Assembly: GCA_015501055.1 (NCBI GenBank)
Contig: JADNYV010000020.1
Coordinates: 62,001-126,000, forward strand
From: Mucidula mucida
Lineage: Eukaryota > Basidiomycota > Agaricomycetes > Agaricales > Physalacriaceae
DNA length: 64,000 nt
Reading direction: 5' to 3'
Shown here: positions 44,279 to 54,678 of the stretch, in pieces
Layout: each line of letters opens with the position of its first letter
Numbering within the stretch: position 1 is the stretch's first letter
Made by a program: the position numbers and the translations under genes
Notes under the pieces: generated by a model
What the model was told of the DNA's origin: nothing
The model's input: the letters and a program-made list of their open reading frames with translations, nothing else
Database searches by the model: none

Positions 44279-46844
44279 ATGCGTCTCTTCTTCGTGATAC
44301 CCTTGCTTCTGTCTTCTACAGTGACGTCGCAACAGATTTGGGACATCGTCAGCAGTAATCTCGTTCCTCAATACTACTGGCAGCTAACCGGGTGTTCAGT
44401 GGCAAACGACTTGGGACCGATCGAAACTTTTCACGTCTTTGAAACCCTCCTCGCCCATAAACTTCGTCTCGCCGAGCGTGATTGGTAGCGCAGACATTGT
44501 TGTTGACGACAGTTCGACGTTTCAGACTGTTGCAGGCTTTGGCGGGTCTCTCAGTGAGTTCGTTACATCCGTTATACAGCTCGTCCAACCACCTGTTAGC
44601 CGATTCCTCCGCTTTGCTTCTGAATAATCTCAAGGCGAGTGATTGCGCCGTCATCCGCATTCTCGATATTTATCTCTCTCTCGGCGTGTTCTAGTCGACA
44701 AACTCGGCCAACTATTGGAACTTGTTGTATTACCTTTTTGATACCACGGATGGCGCCAACGCTGCTGGACTCAGCTATGTCCGCGTTCCTCTAGGCGCTT
44801 CAGACTTTTCTGCTGGAGGCAAGTTGCAATTTTCCTCGTTCATGATCATACAGGATAAATACCACCGACCTCTACTAGCCTATAGTTTCGATGATGTGAA
44901 TGGCGATAACTCCTTCAACAACTTCAACATAAATGCTGCCCCATCCTATCTGTTCTTAGTACTTCAAGATATCTTGGCTGTCAATAATCGTAGGCGGTTA
45001 CAATTGACTTTACAGCTCATCGTTCTCACAAAGGCTTTCAGGCATCAAAGTTCATGTTCTTCCCTGGTCACCGGTGCGTACACGCCACTTGTACTTCTAC
45101 CTAGCGCTGACTCTCATACACCCTAGCCGGCTTGGATGAAATCTGGCGGGAACATAAACGGAGGTTCCCTCAAATCTAGTCTGGTCACGACTTGTAGGTC
45201 TTCATTTTAGCTCTTTTACCCAATCGCAACTGAGGAAACCAGATGCCACGTACCTTCTCAAGTGTCTTCAAGGCTTTCAAAGCAAAGGCATTCCTCTTTA
45301 CGCGATATCAATTCAGAACGAACCACAGAACTCGAATCCGACCTACCCCACTTCTACATACACTGCTGCAAAGGAAGCCCAAGTAGGGATTGCGCTGCGC
45401 AGTCTTATGGACAACAATGGCTTTGGGTCTGTTAGGCTCATCGGTTACGATCATAACTGGGATGGTGCTGGATCCTACGCCATTCAACTCATGCAAGCTG
45501 CCCCAAATGCATTTGCAGGCGTGGCTTTCCATTGCTATGGAGTACGTACAGTTGACTTCTTGTTCGAATGTTCAATTCATTGAGAGTGGCAGGGAAGTGT
45601 CGGCGCTCAGGATACCTTCCATTCCCAGTTTCCAAACAAGGAGGCAAGCCTAATCGACATTTTTGTTTTACAATGCTGACTGCTGTGTTTAGATCTATTT
45701 TACAGGTATGGCACCGTTAGGTGAACAACGTCTTTACTTACTTATACGCCACAATTTCAGAATGCTCCGGAACCATTGGTACGTTCTTTTTGCTCGTCGC
45801 TGAAGCGAAGTAGAACCATTTATGGTCTAATAGGCAGCGACTGGTGGTCTGATATCAAGGTATTATTTCGTATACCTCTCAGTATCTAAGAGTGTTCTTA
45901 CCTGGTACTACCGACCAGTGGTACATGGACAACATGTAAGTCGTCGCTTATTCAACAAGATCAAGTTTAAAGTAACCACCCCCCAGATTCATCGGTAGTA
46001 TCATCGGTATATCCTATGTATTCATCTGACGGACAGCAGGATCGGTACAGCATAATTCTATGTCTGGCTTGATGTGGAACATCGCTTTAGACGGAAATGG
46101 GAACCCAAAATACCCTGGCACGGATAGTTGCGGTGGTCCTGGATGTCGCGCCATTGTACAGGTGAACAGTGCCGGCACCTGGAGTGTCAACCAAGAATGT
46201 AGGTGCCCTCGTCTTGTATACGATGGTGGCGCTCATTTGCCGTAGTCTACTCAATGTCGCAAGCTTCAAAAGCTATTATACCGAAGGATGCCGGCGGACC
46301 CTATGGTCAGCGCATCGGAGTATCGGTTGGAGGCTCGTTGAACTGGGCTCTCCGAGTCAATGCTTTCGTGACAGAACGCACGAACTCGGCGGATTGGTTA
46401 CGCTACTCTTTGGTCGTCTTGAACTGTATGTATCTTCTCATTGGAAACCTGGTTCTAGAGGAACTTTTTGTATAGGGGACGACAACGCTTCAACCTCTTG
46501 GAATCCGACCCCCGTGCAGACGACTATTGAATTCCGTGGCATGCAGGTTCGTCGTTCAATTTTGGTGCCCAGTACGTTCAGGACTAACCTTCGGAAGGCA
46601 ACGTATACATTCCCAGTAGGTGTTACCACCTTGTGGTGGTTTGGTAGGTGTTCTATCAGCGTTTTGAGTGGCCGAGTGAAGCTAATGCGAAGCCGATGCA
46701 GCTCCGAGAACTTCATTCAACGCAACGACTGCGGAGACATCGATAGGTGTTATGCCGCAGAACATTGGAGGGAAGAACAAGCAGAAGGCATTCGGATTCC
46801 ATTATCTGATGAACAAGTTTTCGAATCGGTTTGGAAGGAGCTGA
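44279..46844 (+). CDS. Secreted glycoside hydrolase family 30 (probable endo-beta-1,6-glucanase)
   Basis: A cell-wall glucanase acting outside the cell, judged from GH30 motifs. The signal peptide MRLFFVIPLLLSSTVTS precedes QQIWDI. Then TVAGFGGSLTDSSA (after splicing), YVRVPLGASDFSA, VLPWSPPAWMKSGG, YAISIQNEPQNSNPTYP with the acid/base Glu, YFTECSG with the nucleophile Glu, and SGLMWNIALDGNGNP. A C-terminal beta domain follows (FVTERTNSADWLRYSLVVLN). It resembles fungal GH30_3 enzymes. The gene is split into some 15 exons. Three introns need GC donors: 44635-44694, 44819-44878 and 45644-45692. Exons of 13 nt (45693-45705), 18 nt (45761-45778) and about 26 nt surround the nucleophile, whose GAA codon is itself split. 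The last exons and the stop at 46844 are tentative. Confidence 0.82.
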
Positions 46845-46986
46845 ACACAAGCACTATAACGATCAGATTTACGACACAGACTACGACTTACGACAGATGT
46901 CATCTTCCTATCATACTAGGCGCTTGTAAATAATTCGACGTCTTATTTATGTGTACAGTCGCACTTAAGGCGCACGCCACAGAGGC

Positions 46987-47008
46987 ATTGGTAGGGTTAG
47001 GGTTACTT
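46987..47008 (+). promoter_or_regulatory. TTAGGG-repeat (telobox-like) motif in the VPS28 promoter
   Basis: TAGGGTTAGGGTTAC lies 25-40 bp upstream of the VPS28 ATG: two and a half copies of the fungal telomere unit. Short internal telomere-like motifs act as binding sites for Myb/Tbf1-type factors in some fungi; that role here is inferred. Confidence 0.35.
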
Positions 47009-47030
47009 TCCCCGTTCGCTTCTGACCACC

Positions 47031-47919
47031 ATGTCGTTCTCGCTTGATGAAGAGGTGCGATTATACACAACAAATGCCGACCGCGAAAAATACAGTCTTC
47101 TGGCTACATTTTTCGGAATCATCGTTAATCTGGATTATCTGGAACGCGCGTACGTTCGTGATTCAGTAACCGCGGCCGAGTGAGTTGGCGTTCCGTTCTG
47201 CCTTGCTCTGCGCTAAGGACGAATCTGAAGAGATATTCACCTGCATGTATACGGCTGCTGTCGCAGTACAAGACTATGCTGAAACTGGTCGGCGACGAGG
47301 TAGCTTCCGTGGAACAATTCATGAGCAGATACAAGGTGTGTGCCAAGTGGGTTCTGCGCCGTAAGACTGTTACCGATGGCCATAGATGGACAACCCTGCG
47401 GCATTACATCGAATACAAGTTGGTGTGCCCGCGACTGTAGAGCATTCCACGGAGGCGGGACCAGAGACGGGCAAATGGGTCGCGGAGACAACGCAGGTGC
47501 GAAGATTACACATGGGACCTTCGCGCTCTATTATAACCTGGACAATGTAGAGCTTTATTACCCTCATGGATGCTCTGAAGCTTTCCTACCGCGCCAAGGA
47601 TCAACTATATCCCTATCTCCAGGAGCTTGTTACCGGATATGCGCGATTTAAAGGCAGCACTGATTGGGAAGGTCGGAGCAAGATGGTTGGGTGGTTAGTC
47701 TAAGTCTCAGTCTTCTGCTGGATACCAGTCCACTGATGCTTTCAGGCTTATAACACTCAATGGGATGAAAGCTTCGGAAGAGATTACCGAGGAACAATCA
47801 CGACAGGTATTCAGTCATTCCATTCATCCTGCACAGTGGTGTAACATGAGTTCTAGCTTTTATTCGACGCGGATCATGCCTATAATGAATTCTTTAAGAG
47901 CTTGAGTAGTAAAGACTAG
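47031..47919 (+). CDS. VPS28: ESCRT-I subunit Vps28
   Basis: Core member of ESCRT-I, which recognises ubiquitinated cargo at endosomes. MSFSLDEEVRLYTTNADREKY, then FFGIIVNLDYLERAYVRDSVTAAEYSPACIRLLSQYK (joined by an intron after 47178), VEQFMSRYKMDNPAALHRI and, in the C-terminal four-helix domain, LYPYLQEL, WEGRSKMVGWL, GMKASEEITEEQSRQLLFD and HAYNEFFKSL before the stop at 47917-47919. Both halves of Vps28, the ESCRT-I core region and the ESCRT-II binding C-terminus, are present. About five short introns. The gene follows the GH30 gene by roughly 190 bp. Confidence 0.95.
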
Positions 47920-48041
47920 GACATGGACTTGTGGGGTTCTATTGATTGCCAAATAGTATCCCACAATTGTATGTACTCTACGTTGAAGATTGATGTGAAG
48001 GTATTATATAGTCCCAATGTCTATCAACATGTGTGTAATAA

Positions 48042-50016
48042 TCAGAGCATTAGACTGAAAGCAGCTGCAACTGCGACAAGGCAGAAGAACGAGGAAGATT
48101 GTAGCGCCATTGCTCCGTCAGTGCTGCTGCTGCTCCCTTTGGTATCTGCCGCTGTTTCTGTATCGACAGTGCCGTCGCCGTCGACATCGGTAGCCTTCGT
48201 AGTGTAAGGGAAGGAAGTGTTGGTGTTTGTTTCTCGGTATAGGTCAGTGGTGGGTATATTTACGCATTGACCAATGGCCATCAACTGTGCAAGTTCAATC
48301 ATTAGCATCGATTTTGCATACACGCGAGAGTAGCACTTACGCTGAATGCGGGGTCGTGGGTCTGTGCCATTTCCAGGTTATAGCCAATGGCCAAGTCGAC
48401 AGTGATCTCATACAAGTCATGCGCCAATACGATAAATCTGGAGACACTCGTAAGACTGGAGGTTGGTCGGCCAAATTTGACTTACCCAGTATCGAGGGTG
48501 GTGGCGTTTCCAAGGATGTTATTGAATTTTTCAACGCATTGTTCGCCGTTGACGTTACCGGCAGCGACAGCCCAATCTTGGGGAGTGTGAGGACACGCTA
48601 GTTACCGGAAGACAATCCTTACCGTTGGTGTCGAAAGTACCCGCAGGGGTCCTGGTCCAGATGACGGGAATGAGACCCATAGCCAAAGCAATCGCACGAA
48701 CTCGATCATCTAGGGCGAAAGGTAAATGCATGTGCATCATCGTAGCATATATGCATACCAATGTCGCCGTATGGAGGGCGCATGGTCGTAGGGGTAACTC
48801 CCAAGACTTCCTTGATGGCCTTTCGTGTCCAACCCAGCTCAGCGACAATCTGTTCATTCGTCTGCTGGGTCAAGTGCTGAAAATGGCGTCAATGAAGTTC
48901 GAAAAAGCGGATACTAGACGCATACAGTGTGAGACCATGTGTGGACACTAATCTCATGGCCAGACAAATACTCTTGAACGAGAACGGCAGGACGTTCAAT
49001 GACTCGAGAGCCAACAACGAAGAACGTTGCCGAAATATCCTTCTGGTCCAGATACTCAAGAAGCTTGCTGTAGGGGGAAAAGTTAGTCCTGCAAGTTATC
49101 TATCGTTCGGAAAGATCATACGGAGCTATGGAGAAGGATAAGAATCTTGTAGAAACGAGAACAGGACAGGAACTCACTTTGCGGGCCTGGGCCATCGTCG
49201 AAACTACGAGGAAATGAGTTAAATCAGTAAATCCGAGGGGGCAATGTGGTCCCTTACCTGACACCCCATGTGAGCTTGTCGGGGCAAGCGACGATATCTG
49301 TGTCCCTCGTGTACCCACCGCACGTCCACCACCCTCGGGCCGCCGCATCCTGAGCAAACTCCAAATCGCTGGCGCAAGAGCCATCGGTGGTAGGCTCGAG
49401 GTCAGGAATGTCGATGCCATCGAGTTCCTTCAACCACTCTTTCACCTCGGCGGAATCTGAAAAGAGGTATGTCGATTAATAGATCCAAGCACAAAGAACC
49501 GGTTTCGTACCAGTCGGAGGTGCCCTGTCTTGCGCGGGCCACTCGCCCGTCTTGAACACAACTGTGAAATGTATTTGTTGGCGCAAATGTCGTCAATAAC
49601 AACAGGAACGTACATCCAGGGATGGCAGGTGCGTCTGGAAGACCAGAGATGGTCGGGATGTACCCAGAAGCCACGGTCGTGGTTGCAGTATAAGCCGGAC
49701 CCGAAGGCATACCGAAAGTAAGGGCGCTCAGGGCGGGGACATCTGACACAGTGGCGGAAAGGGTGGCATAACTTCCTGTTGCAGTCGGAACCGCGGCGAC
49801 GGTGCCAGTGCTAGTGCTTGCTGGTGCAGCAGGCCCGGAGGTGGACGTATCTGTAGAGCTGCTAGAAGTGGTCTGTGTGGCGGCAGGCGCTTCAGTAGAA
49901 GATGTGGACGTGGTAGCGTCTTGTCGTTTATGAATATGTGCGTGGCGGGGGTTCAAACCATGGGCATTAGCAGTGCCTACGGCGGCGAAAAGAGCGGCGA
50001 GAGCTTGGAGCTTCAT
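48042..50016 (-). CDS. Chitin deacetylase (carbohydrate esterase family 4), GPI-anchored type
   Basis: Removes acetyl groups from chitin to make chitosan at the cell wall. A signal peptide (MKLQALAALFAAVGTANA) and HKRQ, a likely Kex2-type cleavage site, precede a Ser/Thr/Ala-rich stretch. The NodB domain carries SFDDGPGPQS (the catalytic Asp and metal Asp), the metal histidines in SVHTWSHT, RPPYGDIDDRVR and the DTGKSN region. The C-terminus has a DGDGTVDTETAAD linker, a Ser run, then a hydrophobic end FFCLVAVAAAFSLML, a GPI-attachment signal. About nine short introns; the motif FDDGP is completed across a splice near 49200. The start ATG 50014-50016 gives the signal peptide. Convergent with VPS28, only 122 bp apart. 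Confidence 0.92.
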
Positions 50017-50880
50017 CTAGGGATTGAAAAAGAGCGGAAGGAGAGAGCAGAATTAGGGGAAGTTTAAAGGAAAAAGGACGAGAGAGGGCAACGAGTCTGA
50101 TGGATCTTAATTCTTGACTGTTTCCCACGCCAAGTCGACTTGTGTCAATGATCGACCAGCTTGGAAGCGTGGCTATTGAGCCTGCCGTCTCCACCTCCAT
50201 CCCGGCCATCAGGACCGCCATCGTTGACCGTCAGAGCACGCCACAATTACTGGCGCCTTGGAAGACATTACTCAAAGCTCATTCAACAAAACATTCGCGA
50301 CCTAATAATACTTGATCCTCGATTGCCTCCTTTCCAGGGGTGTCGATCATCTCGCATTTGGGTACGAGCACAGCCCCGCGTACCTCACCTTCCCGTGTCG
50401 GTAACGCCCGCTCTTGTATCCGCTGGAGATGGAGCTCTGGGCGTCCAGTACGGCCAGGTTACATCGCTTCAAACGTACCTTGAGACTTGAGTCGACTCCC
50501 GCCGCCCGGTTGCCCTACGAGCCAAGCGGATCTGGGAGATTTTACTTTTCCAAAGACTAGCTTTGGTCACAGTGATTCTGAATTCCCTCTTTGAACACCT
50601 TTCTCGGACACTGCCGTGTTACTGCAGCGTGTACATCTACAGTAATAGTCGAATTGTTTTCTTATCGTAAACTCTAACGATGACATAGAGGGTATCATGC
50701 CGCGCGTTTTGAAATGACATGTTTTCGTATCCGAGTCCAAACTGCATGATCCAGTGGCCCCTATGACCTTGGTTGGTGTTCTCGTCCAAGTTGGAAAATA
50801 ACGTATTTCTCTACAACAAAACCAAGTTCCCATAATATTGAATAAATCAAGTCACTCTCGTACACCCCCTCTTCAGAACT
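50017..50880. other. Promoter of the chitin deacetylase gene and a possible small plus-strand gene
   Basis: The left part should hold the deacetylase promoter. On the plus strand an ATG at 50148 opens 53 codons (MIDQLGSVAIEPAVST), and further right GVDHLAFGYEHSPAYLTFPCR joins, through a canonical 60-nt GT-AG intron ending near 50450, to TARLHRFKRTLRLESTPAARLP and a stop near 50560. The two parts cannot be joined in frame with an ordinary donor, so a gene is suspected but not called. Confidence 0.35.
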
Positions 50881-51390
50881 CTAGACCTTCGACTTTTTAG
50901 CCTCTGCTCCTGTTTCTTCATCTCCATCTCCAACCTGCTCAATAGCCCTCTTCTTCGAGACACCATCGTCGACTTGGACTGGTTCAGTGTACTCCTCCTC
51001 CTCGTCTTCTTGATCCTCGTCCTTGCCCTGAAAATTGTCGGAACGTTTAATTGAACGGACACTGGATACCTTACATTTCCGAGCAGTAAAGCTGTCAGAT
51101 TCTATGCTCAAACTGAGACAAACACTGAGCTGAAATGCCAAAAGTCGGCGTACCTCGCCCCCTTCTTCTTCCTCGTCTTCGCCCACCCCGTCTTCCTCTT
51201 CCTCGTCATCCTGTTTTTGCGTGAGTGGCCCGATCAATTGCCAGCTACCTGGACCTGCACACACCTCAACATCATACTCGTCACTTTCTTCCCCTTCATC
51301 CTGCTCTTCACCTTGTTCGGTTTCGGCGCTCTCAGAGGCCTTTGGCTCAAGCTTCGAAATTTCCTGACTTTTCTCTTCTTCGGAAGCCAT
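50881..51390 (-). CDS. Small acidic protein of unknown function
   Basis: I do not recognise a family. Exon 1 from ATG 51388-51390 reads MASEEEKSQEISKLEPK, then runs of Glu/Asp interrupted by a hydrophobic island EYDVEVCAGPGSWQLIGPLT. A GTACGC donor after GGE (near 51150) and a TTTTCAG acceptor near 51030 remove about 110 nt and rejoin in frame to GKDEDQEDEEEEYTEP. The end is VSKKRAIEQVGDGDEE and a basic KKSKV-stop, a possible nuclear-localisation signal. The product is about 130 residues with a very acidic composition, as in histone-chaperone-like proteins, but no chaperone motif is visible. Confidence 0.6.
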   Translation of the reverse strand: MASEEEKSQEISKLEPKASESAETEQGEEQDEGEESDEYDVEVCAGPGSWQLIGPLTQKQDDEEEEDGVGEDEEEEGGEVRRLLAFQLSVCLSLSIESDSFTARKCKVSSVRSIKRSDNFQGKDEDQEDEEEEYTEPVQVDDGVSKKRAIEQVGDGDEETGAEAKKSKV

Positions 51391-51629
51391 GATGGTTCTT
51401 GTTCAGCCTAGGACTCAGTTGAACTCGATCACGTGTATCAATTACGCTTTTGCGCTTGGACCACTCAACAAATGAAGGATTGGCATTCCAACAAGGCTGG
51501 GCGCTGACGGATTGTGCGGAATTGTAGACGAACGAGTACAAACATTTATTCAAAGACTCAGGCGCACGATTGAACAAAATACAAAAATACACCAGCTCAT
51601 TACCTTCTACTTACTAAGTATACCTAACT

Positions 51630-53776
51630 CTATAATTTAGAATGCGCTCCATCGTACAAGTTGTACAAGTCATCTGCAGCTCGCGCAATTTGGTCAACGA
51701 ATTCCTTGTTAGGCATTTCTGTCCTCGATGTGATAGTATACTGCAAGCGGTCTGAAGGCATTTGGCAATGAGAAGTGGAAGATGAAGATCAGAAAACGAA
51801 CTGACCATCAAATCCAGTCATATAAGCGACTCCGAAACCATCCGGAACGACCTCCCCCCAGCCGTAAACTCGGAAATGAGACGAAAAGACTGCGCTAGTA
51901 CTCAACACCCAATAGCTTGAGCGCTGAATGACGGGATCCTCGAAAAGTTCAGGCAAGTCCTCGCCCTCCTTCAGAACTTTCTTCAACCCAAACAAATGAC
52001 GGTCTACTCCGCGGCCCATACCTGCCTCTTTAGCCAAACCGATGTGTTTCTTCGCCGCCTTGAGGAAAAGCGCCTTCTTCTCGTCCCTGCCTATCGAGGC
52101 ATCATCCATAGCATTCACGAACATGTCCGACTCGGTCGTGACAACCCTGATAGCCTCAGTCCTGCCTTTCCAGAACCGCCGCGTCGTGGCGGCTTCATAG
52201 GTGCCTCCCATCCGCTTCTCCCCACCGAGGAGACGCTTGTATGCAAGCTGCACGATCATCTGAGCCCACGAGTCTGGAGAGACACCAAACGTCTTGATGG
52301 CAGCCTTTCCGTAAGCAGTAAGATGAAAGCCAAGTTCTTGGTCGCCGATGAGAGTTTTGGCAGCTGCATTGGCCTTGTTGATGGCGGCAGCTGTTGCAGG
52401 CGAAATCTGCCACTCCATAGGCTCAGGTATAAATGTTCCAGAGGAAGTGCCATGGTCAAAAGAAGGATCGGCGAGCCAATTGAGAACGTCATCGCAGAGG
52501 CGCACAGTCGGTGTACCGTCCATAACCGAGTGTTCTCCCATGATACCGGCATATGCGTTGTCGAACACTATGAACTGACAGGGCTTATCGACCCAACGAT
52601 TCTGAAGACCAAGGGGAGTACCATTGTCCGTGTGTCCGTGCCATAGGTAGCGACTGTGCTCTACAGGAGTTGTCGGGGAAGCGCTATCCAGACTGATGGT
52701 GAAGGCCGCAGAATGTATGTCAGCAATTAAGCCAGCATTTTGGGGCGAGGAGGCGAGTTCGACATAGTCCTGCAAATACCTTTAACCAGGGGATCAAAGA
52801 GCATACTATAATACTGACTTGGGCCCAGACGTCGCGGTTGGAGGCAGTCAGGACACCAACGCCTGGAAACTGCTTAGTGGAATTATCATAGATGTGTTGT
52901 ATTTGGCTAGGACAAATTAGCGCAATATACAAATATCAAGCGTGTGTCACCTTTCTATCTCTTCTGTGCTCAAAATTCTGCCATGGTCTGTAACGGAAAC
53001 CTTCCACGGCCTATTGTTTCGGAAGACGACGATGTGTCCAGAAGTGCCGTCATCCGTTGACTTTGCGTACGTTCTACTCCAGTCAAGTCCGTCTATGCCA
53101 GGAACGCGACAGCAGTCAAACATCCAGCGATAAGTGTCCATGCAGAAAGGGCCCTCTTTCGTTCCCTCTGGTTTGAGTTGACCGCGTTTGAGCTTCTGCC
53201 TGAAGATCATAGCACCGCGGGCGATGGCAGCTGCGCGCGCCGCGGGAGTTTGACGGAGATGAGATGGATGGGCATCAAAGCCGTCTGAGCGCCGAGGTCA
53301 CTATCAACGCGAGGTAAGACTTGTGGCACTCACAGTAATAAGAAACGTTCACGACAACCTGTGGGACGCGCGTCAAGTACGATGATTGGCTCAAAAGATA
53401 GTTGACTGACCGAATCACGGTATCCCAAATAACCACCGTCATCCCACCACTGTTCGAGCCAGTGTTCTGATTGCTCATCGTGGTTTTTGAGACGGTTCTG
53501 GAGGACCTCTCCGATGCCACCAGGCTTTCCAAAGGCGTCAATCTTGTTACTGACAGCAGCGTACTCGTCGTCGGACCATGCTATCGGCTTTAAACTCTCC
53601 TTGAGCTTTGCCAGCGTTTCAGATAGCTCTGCGACAGGCAGCTTGGGTAAGGTCTGCTTCGTTGTCGCTGTTGCCGGGGCAGCTGCCTTCCATTTATCGG
53701 GGCGCTGCATATTGGCAATAGTACGACGCTGGAAGGAGAGACGGAAAGGAGGGCGACGACGGCTGGGAGCCAACAT
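51630..53776 (-). CDS. Carnitine O-acetyltransferase, with mitochondrial-type leader and peroxisomal SKL end
   Basis: Transfers acetyl groups between CoA and carnitine so that acetyl units can cross organelle membranes. Family landmarks: LPKLPVAELSETLAKLKESLKP, WLEQWWDDGGYLGYRD, NVSYYYGFDAHP, FCMDTYRWMFDCCRVPG, HIVVFRNNRPWKV, FDNAYAGIMGEHSVMDGTP (catalytic His), and near the end RRFWKGRTEAIR, VYGWGEVVPDGFGVAYM and a final AADDLYNLYDGAHSKL. The basic, Arg-rich N-terminus (MLAPSRRRPPFRLSFQRR) looks like a mitochondrial presequence, and an internal Met about 23 residues in could start a form without it. The terminal Ser-Lys-Leu is a peroxisomal PTS1. The stop is at 51630-51632. At least six short introns. 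Confidence 0.93.
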
Positions 53777-53880
53777 GGTAAGCGAGTATAATAAATGTCC
53801 GTTCCGTTTTAAATTTAATGCGGGGTAGAGTTGAAATGTGATTTCGGGTAATGAATACCCGGGCTACTATTATACTACTT

Positions 53881-54678
53881 TTACTGCTTGTTCTCCCGGA
53901 GTGAAGCCCACGCATCCTCCGTGGCAGCAGCGATACGTTCCTTGACGCTCGACAAGCTGTCAAGAGCGGGGCGAACATCAAGGGAAAAGACGGGAAAGCC
54001 ATCAGGCTCTGGCGGCGCAGAATAGTAATCAATAACATATCGAACTTCCTCGCCAGTACTTGGGCGGCGAACAACCCAGTCGTGTCGGTCAAAAGGAGGT
54101 TCGTCACTGTTGAAATGTGAGAATGTTTGATGGGAACAACGCGGTATAACTCACTTGAATCGTGAAGGCAAGAGCCAGCCGGCAAACATCCAGAAACGCG
54201 CCTTTGGGGACATCTCGCCTGGTCGTCCTTTGAACCGTGCCAGGTGCAAGTCGCCCATCATCCCTGCTCTCCGCTCCCATCTCAAGACCTCTTCCCATGC
54301 CTGTTCGTTTAAGAAATTGTGAATCTCCACCATAGTTTCAACGTGCTCTTCCGGCGTCTCCCAACCCTTTCTAACAAGAGCGTTGTAGAATTGTTGTGGT
54401 GACGGATACTCCCAGCGCTCGGCACCGTCACGCGGTATACTCGACACCGTGCGCTCTATAGGTAGGGAGACAGTCTGGTGGGGAGCAGGTGTCTGCGACA
54501 GAACAGGCATTTGATTGAGTGCAGAATGGTCGACAGGGCATTGGGCAGCTTTGGCAGTTTCTTCGTGCATTGGGCATCCAGCCGGCGGCGATGCCTTGGT
54601 CGGCACAGGCTTTTCGTGCATCGGACATGACAATGGCGGCGAGGAAGCAGCGACTGGCGTAGATGTTGTCTGGCCCAT
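53881..54678 (-). CDS. CYC3: Holocytochrome c synthase (cytochrome c heme lyase)
   Basis: Attaches heme covalently to apocytochrome c in the mitochondrial intermembrane space. Starting at ATG 54676-54678 it reads [13 protein letters not shown], then three Cys-Pro motifs, [15 protein letters not shown] and QCPVDHS. The conserved core follows: [29 protein letters not shown], the [16 protein letters not shown] helix, [16 protein letters not shown] and, after one intron near 54150-54105, [26 protein letters not shown] and a [18 protein letters not shown] tail ending NKQ-stop. The only clear intron keeps the frame. The length of about 250 residues fits the family. It lies 105 bp upstream of the carnitine acetyltransferase gene on the same strand. 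Confidence 0.95.

Noticed and set aside
46985..47010. True telomere or chromosome end at the TTAGGG motif
   Set aside because: There are only two and a half units, in the middle of a gene-dense region with genes on both sides.
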